Shown: in pieces, positions 46,360-58,767 of the stretch
Position numbering within the stretch: the first letter of the stretch is position 1
Layout of the letters: each line of letters opens with the position of its first letter
Assembly (NCBI GenBank): GCA_039881045.1
Contig: JAYWVB010000023.1
Coordinates: 62,001-126,000, forward strand
Length of the DNA stretch: 64,000 bases
Direction: 5' to 3'
DNA from: Chaetomium olivaceum
Lineage: Eukaryota; Ascomycota; Sordariomycetes; Sordariales; Chaetomiaceae
Notes under the pieces: model-generated
Databases searched by the model: none
Seen by the model: the letters and a program-made list of their open reading frames with translations, nothing else
What the model was told of the DNA's origin: nothing
Position numbers and translations under genes: made by a program

Positions 46360-47121
46360 ATGGGCGGTTTCTACATGCAGTATCTCGAAAGTAAGTTATG
46401 CATCGACTGTTGGGAGGATTTGCTCGCTTGTCCATGGCGTTGTGGCCGACCCGGATCACACGTCATTCCTGTGATGGTGGGGTGCTTTTTTTTCGAGGAG
46501 GGCATCCCCACGTGGTCAACCCCCCACACGTCTCTACACTGCCCCTGACCTCGCACACCCATGGCCACCGCATCTCAGCCCCGTCGACTTTCGATTTGCT
46601 GTCCCCTGTCCATTCAATGTGTCCCGTAGGGCTGGGGACGATCACGTTGGGTTGCCATGCAGATTGCTTCACGTCATCCAAGTTCCGCACGCCCTCCTCG
46701 TTTTTCTCCTCGAAGGGGGTACGCCCAGCGGACAATGGACGAGCACAAGGGCTAACCGGGATGTCTTACAGGTCTCTGCCGGCGCCGCGGGTGGCATGAC
46801 CCCACGTATGAATGCTACCGCGATGCCAATGGCTACACGTGCCTAGTCCTGGTGAATGGGCGGGAGTACCAAACTGATCTGGAGTACGAGTCCAACACCC
46901 TGGCGCAGGAGAATGCAGCCATGCGTGCTTTTATGGTTTGCCGGAACTTCTCGGTCAATGGCGGCATGCTTGCCCGCAACGGGATCGTCCAGGGCCTGCC
47001 AGCCGATGAAGCTGGCCGCAAGCCCAAGAAGAGCAGCCGTCACACAAGCACTTCCAATCACGGACACAGGAGCCGATCCAGCCACCACTCGAGCAGCAGC
47101 TCGACTACCTCGCTAGAGTGA
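46360..47121 (+). CDS. Small conserved dsRNA-binding-domain-like protein
   Basis: Resembles a conserved sordariomycete protein with a single double-stranded-RNA-binding-like fold; the function is unknown. Exon 1 is 46360-46390 (MGGFYMQYLE plus one base) and exon 2 is 46772-47121. The 381-bp intron is the longest in the window, with GTAAGT donor, GCTAACC branch and CTTACAG acceptor. Joined, 126 residues. The domain runs YLESLCRRRGWHDPTYECY, then a strand with GYTCLVLVNGREYQTDLEYESN, then a helix with LAQENAAMRAFMVCRNFS: the alpha-beta-beta-alpha order of dsRBDs. The basic His/Ser/Lys-rich C terminus ends in a poly-Ser tract. Starting at an ATG inside exon 2 would remove the first helix, which is why the spliced start is preferred. 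Confidence 0.83.
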
Positions 47122-50029
47122 GGCTGAAAAAGAGCCGCAATCCTTCCGTGTGGTCGGGACTCGAGCCGGGTTGGGATTCGCTGGGTCTCGATGTCCGCGC
47201 TCCCGCCCCAGATTTGGACCCCAAACCCAATCAGCGAAGAGCAGGAGCTCAAGCAATTATTCAGGACCGGATCGTTTCTTTTGCTATAAAATTCGGAGAG
47301 GCTTCACAGCGACACGGCGACACCACGAGACGAAAGCGAGATAGTGAGAGAGCGAGAGACGAGCCGTGGATTATACCCCCATTGATGGCCCCCAACTCTT
47401 TCCCAGGACCGGGAAATTTGGACGTTAAGACCGGCATGAGGACATGAACTTTTATTTATTCCTGATTCGCCAGAGAGAGAAGAGCGTTTTCATTTTCTTC
47501 CACATTCTCACGACACGATTGACGACCTATTACGACGACGCCATTTAGACCACGTTCGGCATTTTGACTGGCCACGACCAACCATGGCCTTTGCCCGGCT
47601 TTGGAGGCATGGTTGGCCTTGAAACCCTTTTCTTGTTTTGTTTTGTTTTCCTTATTTCTATCTCGCGAAAGACTTCGATTGCCCGGGCTTTTTTTTCTTT
47701 TCTTCCACTTCACATCCATGGAACTCGCTGGGTTTCACAGAACCAGCCAGATATGAAGGCGGGCATCTACCCAAAATCCGACTCGGAAGTCCCAGAGGCA
47801 ACTCTGGTTTTGGCCCGTTGGCAAAGGATGTTGGACTGAGGCGGGCTGGGGCCACCTTTGACGCTGGAACGGCGGCCACACCGTGGTGCAGCGAGGGTCG
47901 CCCGGCATCCGCCGGTGTCGTTGACGGCGGGAGCACGCTTTTCTACGTTTTCTTGTTGGCACTTCATGCCGCATGTTGGAGGAGGGAGCGGGTGTTGTTA
48001 GGAGGACTTCTCTATCTCCCCTTGGGGTTGGCTCGTTTTGAGAGCGTTCGCACGGGAAGCGAAGAAAAGGGACCGGGAGGCGGATGGACCTTTGGTTTCA
48101 TTGTCCATTTCCCAGTGACGGGGGAGACTTTTATGAAATGACGAATGACGACACGACGACTATGATGACGATTACATCCCACAAAGGCAGCGGTGGCTTT
48201 CAAAATGCATTGGAAGAGGGGTACTTTGTACCATGACCTTGATATCTCTGAGCTCGTTTTACGATTGTTCATTGTGACGGTACCTAGCTATGCCGTGACC
48301 GCTGCTGCATTTGCGGATGTCCCCGAGCTGCCCGTCAGAAGAGCGGCCATCTTATCTAGGTAGGCGTCAGATATCGTATGCGGTAAGCATGCAAGTTTGG
48401 TTGAGAAGAAGCGCACGTGTTGCGGGTGCATTGCACCAACACGCAGTTACACCACTGCACTTTAATCTAGCTTGCACTTTCCACTTTCCTCATAGTTACA
48501 ACAGATCCCGTGGCTACATATTAGCGGGAGACTCGATCGAATGTATGTAAGTGTTATGTACAACAACAGTACCTCCCCCTTCGTCACCCCCATCCCGCGG
48601 GATTCACCTTGTCATGGGGGTCGGAGATCGTGCAGCGGGACTTGGGGGTGGTGGTGTGGTGTGGGTGTGGCGTGTGGGTGTAACGGTCCCACGACTTTTG
48701 ACCCCTCCATCGCCTACACTAGCCGTCCCGGCCTGCTGGGCCCGGTTCCGAAGCCATTGGTTGGAACGGTGAGTTGTTGCTTGTATGTACGCCCCGTGTC
48801 CATTAGTTGGCGGTGTCCTCCGCGTTGGGCGGCATGCTACGGCCCACGGTTGCGGTCCGAGACCGGTCCGGCTCCGGCGAAGGCTCACCGTTTTTGTCGA
48901 TGCGGTCCGTTCCCGCCAGCCACCGATTACCACCCGGGTTTGATCTTGTGCGACCGCTGAGCGGTGCCGGTAATGGCAGAGTTGAGAGTGGTTGCTCAGG
49001 CCCGATAGTTAGACACGGCACCACGCCGACGACCCCGGGGGAAATGACTTTTCCTGTTTCATGTTTGGTAAGTGAGACTTGGCTTTCCCTGCTGGAGTAC
49101 GAGATCGTGATCGTGTCTCAAACCGAGTCCCGTTTTGTCCTACAAGGCCGCGTCATCCGGGGTTTGGATTCGCGCCTTTTGGTGATGATACAAGACATTG
49201 ATTGACAGATATGCCTTTTTGAAGACATAGTTTCTTGAAGATCTGTCAACGTGGTCGAGTGGTGGTCGAAGCGATGCATTCTTTTCAGCTCACCTCGTGT
49301 TGGAGTTCAATTCCGAAAGCGGAAGGCCACTAGAGCCATATTGTGTGGTAAGCACTTTCCGGAACCGCCCGAATTACTCGTACCCATCCATGGAGACATG
49401 GGGAGGTGTGACCACCATGATGGTGAGACTGGCGCTCGTGTTTGCGTTAATTAACTAAGCTTTTTCAAGCTTTTGAAGTTTCGCAGAGCTGCCTCGGACG
49501 AAGACATGGACGGCTTGCGCAGGCATGGATGGCATTGGGCAGCCCCTGACCTTTTACCCCTGAACTCGGTAGGAGAGTTACACAGTAAAGTTGGGGTCTC
49601 CACTGAAGGAACTGGTTCTGGGTGCAGCTGTTGCGATCCAATCTCGCCATGGGAGATGATGTGCGCTGATTGGCCGTGCATTGGGCATGTGGCCCGGGGA
49701 ATGGTTCCCCTCCTGCCCAAGCAGCGCTGTGAAGCCCAAGCCCATCACCCACTCGAGCCACTGCTGCGACACGACCAGAAAAGGGTAACCCTCTCCTGTC
49801 TTTCGCGTTTTTGGGCCTCCCTTGCGCTTCTTGCCACCTTTCTTCAAAACTCCACGTCCCGTGATCGCGTCTCCCCTTGTTCTACCGCAGGCCGTGACTG
49901 CCCTCCTTGCGCCCATTCTCGATAAACCCCCAAGACCGCTGCTACTTGGACCCCGCTTGCTCAAGCTTCTCCATTCTTACTTTCGTTGATTCCACCTTTG
50001 CCCAATTCGTTCATTTCCCGCTAGCAAAC
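47122..50029. other. Intergenic, no gene recognised
   Basis: About 2.9 kb between the dsRBD-like gene and the GDP-mannose pyrophosphorylase gene. The right end should hold the latter's promoter (CT-rich leader about 49960-50020). A TCTAGGTAGG motif lies near 48354. No supported coding frame. Confidence 0.55.
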
Positions 50030-51366
50030 ATGAAGGGTACGCTATAAACAAATAATGCCATATTGCAAAGCAGAGAAGAAAAGCTGACATTGCTTGCTAT
50101 GTAGCTTTAATTCTTGTCGGCGGCTTCGGCACGCGTCTTCGCCCTCTTGTACGTTCGACGATCTGAAACCCACGATATAACTCCCTGCACCGATCACCAT
50201 TCTCGATAGTGTTTAAGCCTTACCGAGCCATGGCTAACGCTAGCCTCACAGACTTTGACACTACCCAAGCCCCTCGTCGAGTTCGGTAACAAGCGCATGA
50301 TCCTGCACCAGATCGAGGCGCTCGCTGCTGCTGGTGTTACCGACATTGTCTTGGCCGTGAACTACCGCCCCGAGATTATGGAGAAGTACCTGGCCGAGGT
50401 TAGTTTATCCTGGCAGACACACGATTTAGCAGGGGGATGCAGTAGCTGACGCGGGACTGCCGCCAATAGTACGAAGAGCAGTTTGGCATCAACATCACCA
50501 TCTCGATCGAGAGCGAACCCCTTGGCACAGCCGGCCCCCTGAAGCTCGCCGAGGCCGTTCTGAGCAAAGACGACACCCCGTTCTTTGTGCTCAACTCCGA
50601 CATCACCTGCGAATACCCCTTCAAGGAGCTTGCCGCATTCCACAAGTCGCACGGTGAGGAGGGCACCATCGTTGTGACCAAGGTCGAGGAGCCGTCAAAG
50701 TACGGTGTCATTGTTCACAAGCCCGGCCACCCCTCGCGTATCGACCGCTTCGTCGAGAAGCCCGTCGAGTTTGTCGGCAACCGCATCAATGCCGGCATCT
50801 ACCTTTTCAACACCTCGGTGTTGGATCGCATCGAGCTGCGACCCACTTCGATCGAGCAGGAGACCTTCCCCGCCATGGCCGCGGACGGCCAACTGCACTC
50901 CTTTGACCTGGAGGGCTTCTGGATGGACGTTGGTCAGCCCAAGGACTTCTTGACTGGCACCTGCCTCTATCTTTCTTCCCTCACGAAGAAGGGCTCCAAG
51001 CTGCTGGCGCCGTCCAGCGAACCGTACGTGCACGGCGGCAATGTCCTGATCGACCCCTCTGCCAAGATTGGGAACAACTGCAGGATAGGGCCGAACGTGA
51101 CGATCGGTCCCGGCGTCGTGGTGGGCGACGGCGTTCGGCTGCAGCGCTGCGTGCTGATGGCCGGATCCAAGGTCAAGGACCACGCCTGGGTCAAGAGCAC
51201 CATCGTCGGCTGGAACAGCACGGTGGGCAGGTGGGCGCGTCTCGAGAACGTGACCGTCCTTGGCGACGACGTTACCATCGGCGACGAGATCTACGTCAAC
51301 GGCGGCAGCGTACTGCCGCACAAGACCATCAAGGCCAACGTCGACGTGCCCGCCATCATCATGTAA
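50030..51366 (+). CDS. mpg1: Mannose-1-phosphate guanylyltransferase (GDP-mannose pyrophosphorylase)
   Basis: Makes GDP-mannose from mannose-1-phosphate and GTP in the cytosol, the mannosyl donor for N- and O-glycans, GPI anchors and wall mannan. Exons are 50030-50036 (only ATGAAGG), 50105-50148, 50252-50398 and 50470-51366; the introns are 68, 103 and 71 bp. The joined 1095 nt give 364 residues, the usual family length. The N terminus reads MKALILVGGFGTRLRPL then TLPKPLVEF (nucleotidyltransferase signature with the catalytic Lys). Later come FWMDVGQPKDFLTG and a left-handed beta-helix of hexapeptide repeats (IGPNVTIGPGVVVGDGVRL). It ends NVDVPAIIM, as in eukaryotic enzymes. No frame problem seen. 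The 7-nt first exon is easily missed by gene finders. Confidence 0.96.
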
Positions 51367-53885
51367 GCCGAGCTACAAGCGGCTTACGAAATTGGCCTCC
51401 TCGGGCTTCTCATCTCACCTTCATCTTTTTCATAATTCGAGATACATTACGCCTTTTAAATCGTCTTCTGCAAAACCCCCCCTAACTTTAATACCGAGAC
51501 GAAGACGGAGCGCGGCATCTGAAAAGGTCACCGTCATCTTCTACCGGAAACAAAAAGTCGGCTTGCTAGGTTTCCAATACTTCCACATACCAACACGCAC
51601 TTCCTAGCTGGCCTGGCGTCTAGATTTTACAATCGCGTCCGTTCTTTTTGATGGTGCGAGGGCCGTGGCCAACCATCTCTCGACTGTGTAAGCAGATGAA
51701 AGATCAAATCCACGGCAAAAAAAGACTTGGGGACGGGGAGATATATATGCATTCTAATGTGCATCAAGGCGTAGAGCGGGTCATGGGTCAACGAGGGCTA
51801 ATGGGTACCTGCACCGCACTGCAGCATCAAGCATGAGAGACGGGGTTGGGAAAATCTGGCGCGGGTTGGGTTGTTGGGCGGCGCCATTCCGGATTCCCGC
51901 ATTCGATAGATAGGAAAAGACCTCCCTATCATAGTACAATACACGTCACTGATGAGCCACTCTTTCTTGTTTCCCGAGCCAAACAGGTTCCCTTTCATCA
52001 AGTGTGGTGGAGAGAAAGGAGGAGGAGGCTGAAACGCTCCACCAAGCTCCGCTGCCTTAGTCAGGCTCTCGGGCTGCTTCGAGTCAATGTCGTGCATACC
52101 GCCGCCTCTTTGGGGAAACATGAGAAGCAGATCACTCTTTGTGACGTTGTTGTGATGTGTGTTGGGCCATGCAATCAAACCCTAGGCCACACTTTTCTTC
52201 AAGAATGTAGTAGTATTCCAAGAAGAGGCCCGTTGCGCGTCCTGTGGACCCCTTTCTCACTCACCGGGCACCCGGGCCTGGCAGTGCTGGTCACACGCCA
52301 GACCTTTGACTTGGGGCAGCGGGATGGGACATTGCTGCTATTGAGCTTGGATGGACAACTACATGATACTGTGGCATACATCCTTGTCAGACACATGAGG
52401 GTTATTGCGGCGGGGTGGAGAAGTTGGAGGCAGGGAGGCAAAAATAAAAACACAATAAGCTTCCCCGCGGCTGTGAGGATGCGGAGGAGGTGAGGACGTG
52501 GTGGGCATGGAAGTGGCGACGAAATACGGCAGGCGGGGAGGAGGGGGCAACCAACCGTTGGAGAGTGGGCTGTGACGGTTTTCTCTGGTATGCTGTGTAT
52601 GGACGCAGTAGTGGCAGGGTTGGGTTGAGTTAGGGTATGTTGTTGTTATTCTTGTCTACGATGAGATGGCTATGTAGATACACTAGCATTGCTGGCTTGT
52701 TCTTGGCCCCCTTACCCCTGAAACGGAGGCGCGGAGGCGGCGACGGGACTATCGGAGATGGAGGGACGGGATCGGGATCGGGATCGGGATCACTTCGCCT
52801 CGACTCCGTCCCGGATGGCACACCTTGTTTTCTGTGCCTGGTCCTGGATGATACTTGTATGGGATGGAAGAAGCCGTGTGTGGATTGTGCGATAGTTTCG
52901 TCTGGAGTAGAAGCTCCGGTTTTGGGACCACATTTGTTTGCTACATCCTATTTCTCTGATGTATCTTTGCTGGGCATGGAAATGTAAGAGCAGGCATCCA
53001 TGACCGGTCGACGTCATCCCGGAGTCAGTTGCGGGAGCGCCCGGTCGTTTCGTGATCGCCGGCATACCTGCTCTGCGTAGATTATCGACACCCCCCGAAG
53101 ATCGTGGGTGGCAACAAAAGCGTCATAGAGTGACGCTGTAAGGCTGGCGTTACCGTTGGTTCTAGTGCTTGCTAATGGCGATGGTTGCCATTGACGGGCT
53201 GGGGTCTGGAACGGTGTTCCTGGTACAGTACATACCGGCCAGTGAACAACAACCCGGGGCCGCACTGCCGATTACATGATGCGACTCGTTACAGGAGCAC
53301 AACCAGATTTAGGACCGGAGTCTCCATGATGACGGCAGTAACTTGTTCGTCTCGGAGGGTAACGATAGGACAAGAAGCTCCGGTTGTGGGGGCGACTGGA
53401 GAAGTAAACAGCAACCGTAGCTTACCCCTGAGTAATACATGAGACGGGACGTGGCGAGTATCACACCAGCAAGTTGCCCCATAAAAGAAATATAGGACGA
53501 GACACTCCGGATGAAGAAGGATGAATACTACCCCGAATATTGCACGCCTGATGTGTTTGTCAGGATCCAAGACACGAGAAAAGGAACACCAGCTAGTGCC
53601 ATGCAAGCATTGGGCGCGCTTCCGACCGAGTAGAACATCAAATGGTAATGCTCTCTAGGCAAAGTCTATTATGGTATTATAGTACGTACTATACAATGCC
53701 CAGCCCCTCACCCGCTAAATGGCTGGGGTGTAAATTCAAGCGGTGGTGATGACCATGGTATCAAAACTCGCCCGCCAAGATAGCCAACGCCAGTGCAACA
53801 AAATCCCAAACCCATGCCTAACCCGCTAAATCCATCATGATCATAAATATAGCCAAAAAGTACCCAGGACCTCAGCAGGACCCTT
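51367..53885. other. Intergenic, no gene recognised
   Basis: About 2.5 kb between two convergent genes (MPG1 plus, GUT1 minus). It contains four GGGATC copies at 52768-52791. The frames, including one of 215 codons at 51846-52493, show no family features. Confidence 0.55.
52768..52791. repeat. GGGATC tandem repeat, four copies
   Basis: Four perfect 6-bp units in the MPG1-GUT1 intergenic region; no function evident. Confidence 0.85.
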
Positions 53886-55794
53886 CTAATCCTCCTCGAC
53901 CCACCCCTTACTCATCTCGACGGCTTTCTCCCACCTCTTGAACATCTTCTCGGCCTTGGCCCTCTCCATTTGCGGTTGGAAGACCTTGCGTCCACTCTGG
54001 TTGACCTCCTTAAGATCTTCCAGTGTCCGCCACACACCCGTAGCAAGGCCTGCGGCGATGGCGGCGCCGAGGGCGGTCGTTTCGCGCATGGCAGGGCGAT
54101 CGACAGGGATGCCGGTGATGTCGGCTTGGGTCTGCATGCACAGGTCAGAGTTGGAGAGGCCGCCGTCGACGGCGAGCGACTCGAGCTTATGCTGCGAGTC
54201 CTTCTCCATGGCGTCAAGGATGGCGCGGGTCTGGTAGCAGGTTGCCTCGAGAGTCGCACGGGCGATGTGGCCCTTGTTGGTGTGGTGGGTGATACCAACT
54301 GGGAAGGGGTTAGTTAGACTGAAATAACTAGAAAAGAGGGGGGCAGGTAGTTTCTTACATAGTGTTCCCTTGGCGTCGTCTATCCAGTACGGTGCAAAAA
54401 GTCCACTGAAGGCAGTGACAAAGACGACGCCGCCGTTGTCGGGAACTGATTCCGCCAACGAGGTGATCTCGCTCGAGTCCTTCACGAAGCCGAGGTTGTT
54501 CATGAGGAACTTGACGCCGGAGCCGGCGACGGCGATGCTGCCCTCGAGGGCGTACACAGGCTTTCTGCCACCGCCAAAGTCGTAGGCCACAGTGGCAAGG
54601 AGCCCGTACTTGGAGATGACGGGTTCGGTGCCGACGTTGTACAGAAGGAAGCACCCGGTGCCATATGTGTTCTTGGCTTGCCCCGGGCTGAAACCGCACT
54701 GGCCGACCAGGGCGCTGGACTGGTCACCCAGACACCCGGCAATGGGCACATTGACCAATGGGCCGCTGGCGATCTTGCCGAAACATTCCGGGTCGGACGA
54801 CGGAACGATCTTAGGTAATTGGACCTTGGACTTGTCGATACCAAAGAAGCCCAGGAGCTTGTCGTCGTACTGCAGGGTGCGGAGGTTGACAAACATGGTC
54901 CTGCTGGCGTTGGTGCTGTCGGTGACGTGGACGACCGTCTCGGCTTTTGCGCCGCCGTTGAGCTTGTAGATGAGCCAGGAGTCGACGGTGCCGAAGGCAA
55001 GGCGGCCTTCTTCGTACGCTTGCTTGACCGAGTCGACGTTTTGGAGGAGCCAGAGCAGCTTGACACTGCTGGGGTAGGTGGAAAGGGGCAGACCGCATAG
55101 GTCCAACAGGCTCTCCGACCCATCGCGCGACTTCAATTCGCGCACCAGCGCACTCGTCCGGGTGTCGGGCCAGACAATGGCATTGTGCAGGGGCTCGCCG
55201 GTGAACTTGTCCCACACGACTGTCGTCTCGCGCTGATTGGTGATGCCAATTGAGCGAATGTCTGACTTGGAGTGGCCGAGGTCGACAAACTTGCGCATAG
55301 CCTCTGCAATGCATTCCTCGACGGAGCTGACAAGTTCCTGCGGGTCATGCTCGTGCCATCTGGATGGTTGAACGTTGGTTAGCCCCGTTGATGTGCAGGA
55401 TGTGCATCAGCTCCCCAGTCAAAGGTGGAGAGAATGCGGGGCAGGGAGCTGTAGCCGGGCAAACATACCCTGACTGGGGGTACAGGTTCTCAAACTCTAT
55501 TTGGTGGCTCGCGACAGGATCGCCCTCGCCGTTGAAGATAAGGAAACGCGACGACGTGGTGCCTTGGTCGATGCTACCGACGAACCAGTGCTGCTTCTCC
55601 TCCTCTTCCGTTTCGAGGATCCCCTGAGGGAGATGGACCTCGTGATGGGGGTGAAAGTTGGTGGTGTCGTCGGGGAGTCTCCTAGGTGTGGCGGCAGTGG
55701 GCTTCATCAATAGACCGTCCAGGTTGAGGCTGGGACCGCCGTTGATGAGCGCATCTTCAAAGCGTCCTGGATTGAGTTCTCGGACGTGTACCAT
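53886..55794 (-). CDS. gut1: Glycerol kinase
   Basis: Phosphorylates glycerol to glycerol-3-phosphate with ATP, the entry step for glycerol use. FGGY-family kinase of 579 residues. Exons: 55794-55469, 55359-54359 and 54298-53886, with introns of 109 and 60 bp whose phases agree. The start at 55794 (MVHVRELNPG) adds ~65 residues before GSIDQGTTSSR at 73-83 (first phosphate-binding strand); the frame stays open upstream without a better ATG. Further motifs: NQRETTVVWD, the glycerol-site IVWPDTRT, FGTVDSWLIYKLNGG, CLGDQSSALVGQ, KNTYGTGCF, and DGGLSNSDLCMQTQADI (FGGY signature 2 region). The join T|TT restores GTLFGITHHTNKGHI. Control by carbon source is usual for GUT1 but no site is clear here. 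Confidence 0.95.
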
Positions 55795-57994
55795 GGTGTT
55801 TTGGTGTTGTTGTGTTCCCTTGGATTGGTGTGAGTGTGGGATTGGTGGGTGGCTCATGGATTGGAAAGTGCGACGGTGTGGTGGTGGTTGTTGGTTTTGG
55901 ATCCGGGTCGAGATAATGGCCGGTTGTGACCGCGGACGGCCTTGTCTTGATAAAGAATGCCGGCACGGGGCTTGGGGGGGGTCAGAATCGGGAAGGATGA
56001 CAGAGGAGGGGGGTACGTCATCCAAGGCGTGGCCCTAGCTACTCGTACAGCGATCGTGCCAGTGATGTGTCAGCCGGGAGAAGGCAAAGGCAACCTTCGA
56101 TCTGTTGCAGCTCCTCCAGAGACTGCTCCGCTGTGATGCTACAAGTGGCGATGCTGTTCCACGGGACACTCGCTCTAATTGAGATACTAGTAGCTCGAAG
56201 GGCGGGTGTCCCTCTCAGCGGTAGCGCGCACATTGCAGCGGCGGCGGGCTTTTAAGTCAAAAGTGCCGGTACCTTACGGCGGCGTGTCGTTTAGGGGGTT
56301 GCTGGTTGCAGCGTGCCTTCCGGCTTAATTTTTCGCTGGCTGAAAGAGGCGCTTCGCGGTTGCATTCTGCAGACAGGGAAGCTTGGACCGAGGTCTCGTC
56401 CATTGGTGGGTTTTTTGCGGGGTGACAGCCGTCGTGGGGGGTGTTTGCTTTTGATCATGGGAAGCAAAAGCCACCGAGCCCACTGCCATGGAACCCCGCA
56501 AATGACCCCGCTAGGGACTCCGCGCATGCTCCGCTCGAGGGGATCTCGAACCTCGACCTCGACTCGAGCGAGCATGCTGAGGCATGGCATTTCTGATCGT
56601 CGCTTTGCACCCACAGCAGGATTTGGTTACAACGTCATGGAGAGTCAGCCGGGACCAATCCTCCGATTGACGTCTTAACTATCGATCAAGGCAAGAATTA
56701 TCTTTGTTCTCTGCGAGTGATGTCGCTGCTCCACAGAATTATCTGGATCAAATGTCAGTCAACTCAATTCAGGGGTCAGATGCGGTCCCGATGCAGCCCC
56801 TCTTCGACTGCAGACGATACCCCTGGGCCGGTGAGGACCCAATAAGTTTTGATGCGACGATGGACTGCAAGTAAAAGCACGTCTGGGTCCCTAAGTTGTC
56901 TAGACCGCGCCGATCTCACATTGCACAGCCGACAACGCACTCCTTCGTCGGTCACTTGACCTGCGGAGCGTGAACTTTCGTGCTTCTAGGCAAATTTGCA
57001 ATTCCCATGAGGGCTGGCGAGAATTCGGGATTGTCCAGGTTCATCCACGTAAATGGGGTCCTGCTTATCGGGAGAGGCTCGCCCGAATCCGCGCCGTCAG
57101 GGTTGCGCCTTGGGGGAAAAGGTTTGAAGCGGGAACGAGTCAGGTCTCCAGCCTAGAACTCGACCTCTCTCCGCTTAGAACATTTCTGTCTCAGTTCGAC
57201 GATTCAGCAACTGGCGGTCTAGACAGACATACGGGGCCAACTCACTGCCCAAGTGTCTCGTGACTTGCAAGAACCAACTGGCAACCGTCGCAGACCGAGC
57301 GATCCGCGAAGATAAGGGCAACGGCAAAAAAAGGAGGTCGCATGCGGCGGGGAAGAGCCCCTGGCTAGACACGTGGGAACGGGGGGAGTATGTCTAACAT
57401 GTGGGGAGAGGCCGTTAGTTTGGGCATGGAACGGTTTGTTCGTTTGAGGACATCCGAAGATATCAGATTACGTGAAGGAAATATAGGGCGGCAGACGGAA
57501 TAATCATATCCTCGAGCAGAATTGGTGAATGCTTTTCTTTTGTTTTCCGCTCTTTTTTTCGATCGTGCACATTCAACAAGGTTGAATTAGCGCCATCGAA
57601 GACAACTTACCACTGAGGCAACAGTAAATTAGAGCAAACTAAGCAGCGAGAGTAGCAAAATCAAAGAAATAATATTATGGTGGAATATAATTTTGATCTG
57701 TAGATTATTCTTGCATCGAACATAAGGCACTCAGGAGGGGATTTCCCTTGGTAGCTCGCTCTCTTTCTCAAAGTGACCATTCGGGTCCAACACCCATCTC
57801 GGCCAACCATTGTTGCCATCTAAACAAATGGACATTTCAATTTCAGAAGAAAGCCGACTCACTCGAATGGGAATTGCCTACTCTCCTCGAGATCAATCCC
57901 AAAACCGCGGTACCGGAAATTGGATGTCATCCCCAACTCGCGCATACCATTGCAAGTTTCCACCAATCCTTTTCAACAGACACGAATCTAGCCT
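55795..57994. other. Intergenic between gut1 and tRNA-Lys
   Basis: About 2.2 kb including the gut1 promoter. Short frames only; the part 57530-57720 is AT-rich compared with the rest. No gene recognised. Confidence 0.55.
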
Positions 57995-58083
57995 GCCCGG
58001 CTAGCTCAATCGGTAGAGCGTGAGACTCTTAATTACTAAGGTTCACCATCTCAAGGTTGTGGGTTCGACCCCCACGTCGGGCT
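57995..58083 (+). tRNA. tRNA-Lys(CTT) with 16-nt intron
   Basis: Cloverleaf readable by eye. The acceptor stem GCCCGGC (57995-58001) pairs with GTCGGGC (58076-58082) with one G-U, followed by discriminator T at 58083. The D arm is AGCTCAATCGGTAGAGC. The anticodon stem TGAGA (58021-58025) pairs with TCTCA (58049-58053). The T arm is GTGGGTTCGACCCCCAC. The loop starts CTCTTA, giving anticodon CTT at 58028-58030. The 16 extra bases 58032-58047 lie one base 3' of the anticodon, the usual position of nuclear tRNA introns. Flanking protein-like frames are not genes. Confidence 0.95.
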
Positions 58084-58767
58084 CAATTCCCGGCAACTTC
58101 GATTACTTCGAGTGCCTCTCTTTTTGCTTTTTTGCGCTTATTCACGTCAGGCTGGTTTGAGCAAGCCGACGATACCGTGGTGGGTCGGCGGCGGTTGACA
58201 TTTATGATTTGCGCCTTCCATCATGAAACCCGTCCTTCCGTCACCGCGCAGCATCCCCGGATGAGAATGGTGGGCTGAGGGAGATATTTTGTTTATTCCT
58301 CATCCGATCTAAAAGGCCATTTGTGACTCCAGGGATACCCCTAGTAATTATGCACTTGGCCTGCGTTTGCAACGACCAGTAACTCCTCAAACCGTCCGAC
58401 CACATACTAAAGCTATGATATATCCTCCATACGTCCCAGGTCCAGCCCGTCCCTAAATTGGAGGAGTTTGACACGCCCCAAGCAACCCAACCCAGCCAAC
58501 CCATCATCAAAATCATCATCGCCGTCGCCATATGCATGCTCGCTTTGCCGCGCCCGCTCAGTGTTATGTAACCGAACAATACTCGTCCACGCAATAAACA
58601 GAGAGGAGAGCCAAAACCCAGAGCTACCAAATGGAGCAACCGAGCGAAAAAAGAAAAAAAAAGAATGAACTCCCGAAATGCAAGCTGAACGCCTTCCCCC
58701 CTTTCAAATAGAGTAACGCACTCACTCGCTCACCCAAGTCCCCAGATACCGTATCGCCCCTCCCACC
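58084..58767. other. Intergenic between tRNA-Lys and kinase gene
   Basis: About 680 bp. A pyrimidine-rich, T-containing stretch follows the tRNA (TTTTTGCTTTTTT at 58120-58132), a likely RNA polymerase III terminator. The rest is the kinase 3' flank. Confidence 0.55.
58120..58132 (+). terminator. Likely Pol III terminator of tRNA-Lys
   Basis: Two T runs of five and six bases lie 37-49 bp after the tRNA on its coding strand. T runs of this length end Pol III transcription; the link to this tRNA is by position. Confidence 0.5.

Noticed and set aside
51846..52493. 215-codon plus-strand frame between mpg1 and gut1
   Set aside because: No recognisable family, and opposed by antisense frames; lies where two 3' flanks converge.
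55795..56025. Longer N terminus for glycerol kinase
   Set aside because: The frame is open upstream but has no ATG and reads as Pro/His-rich leader sequence; the ATG at 55794 is preferred.
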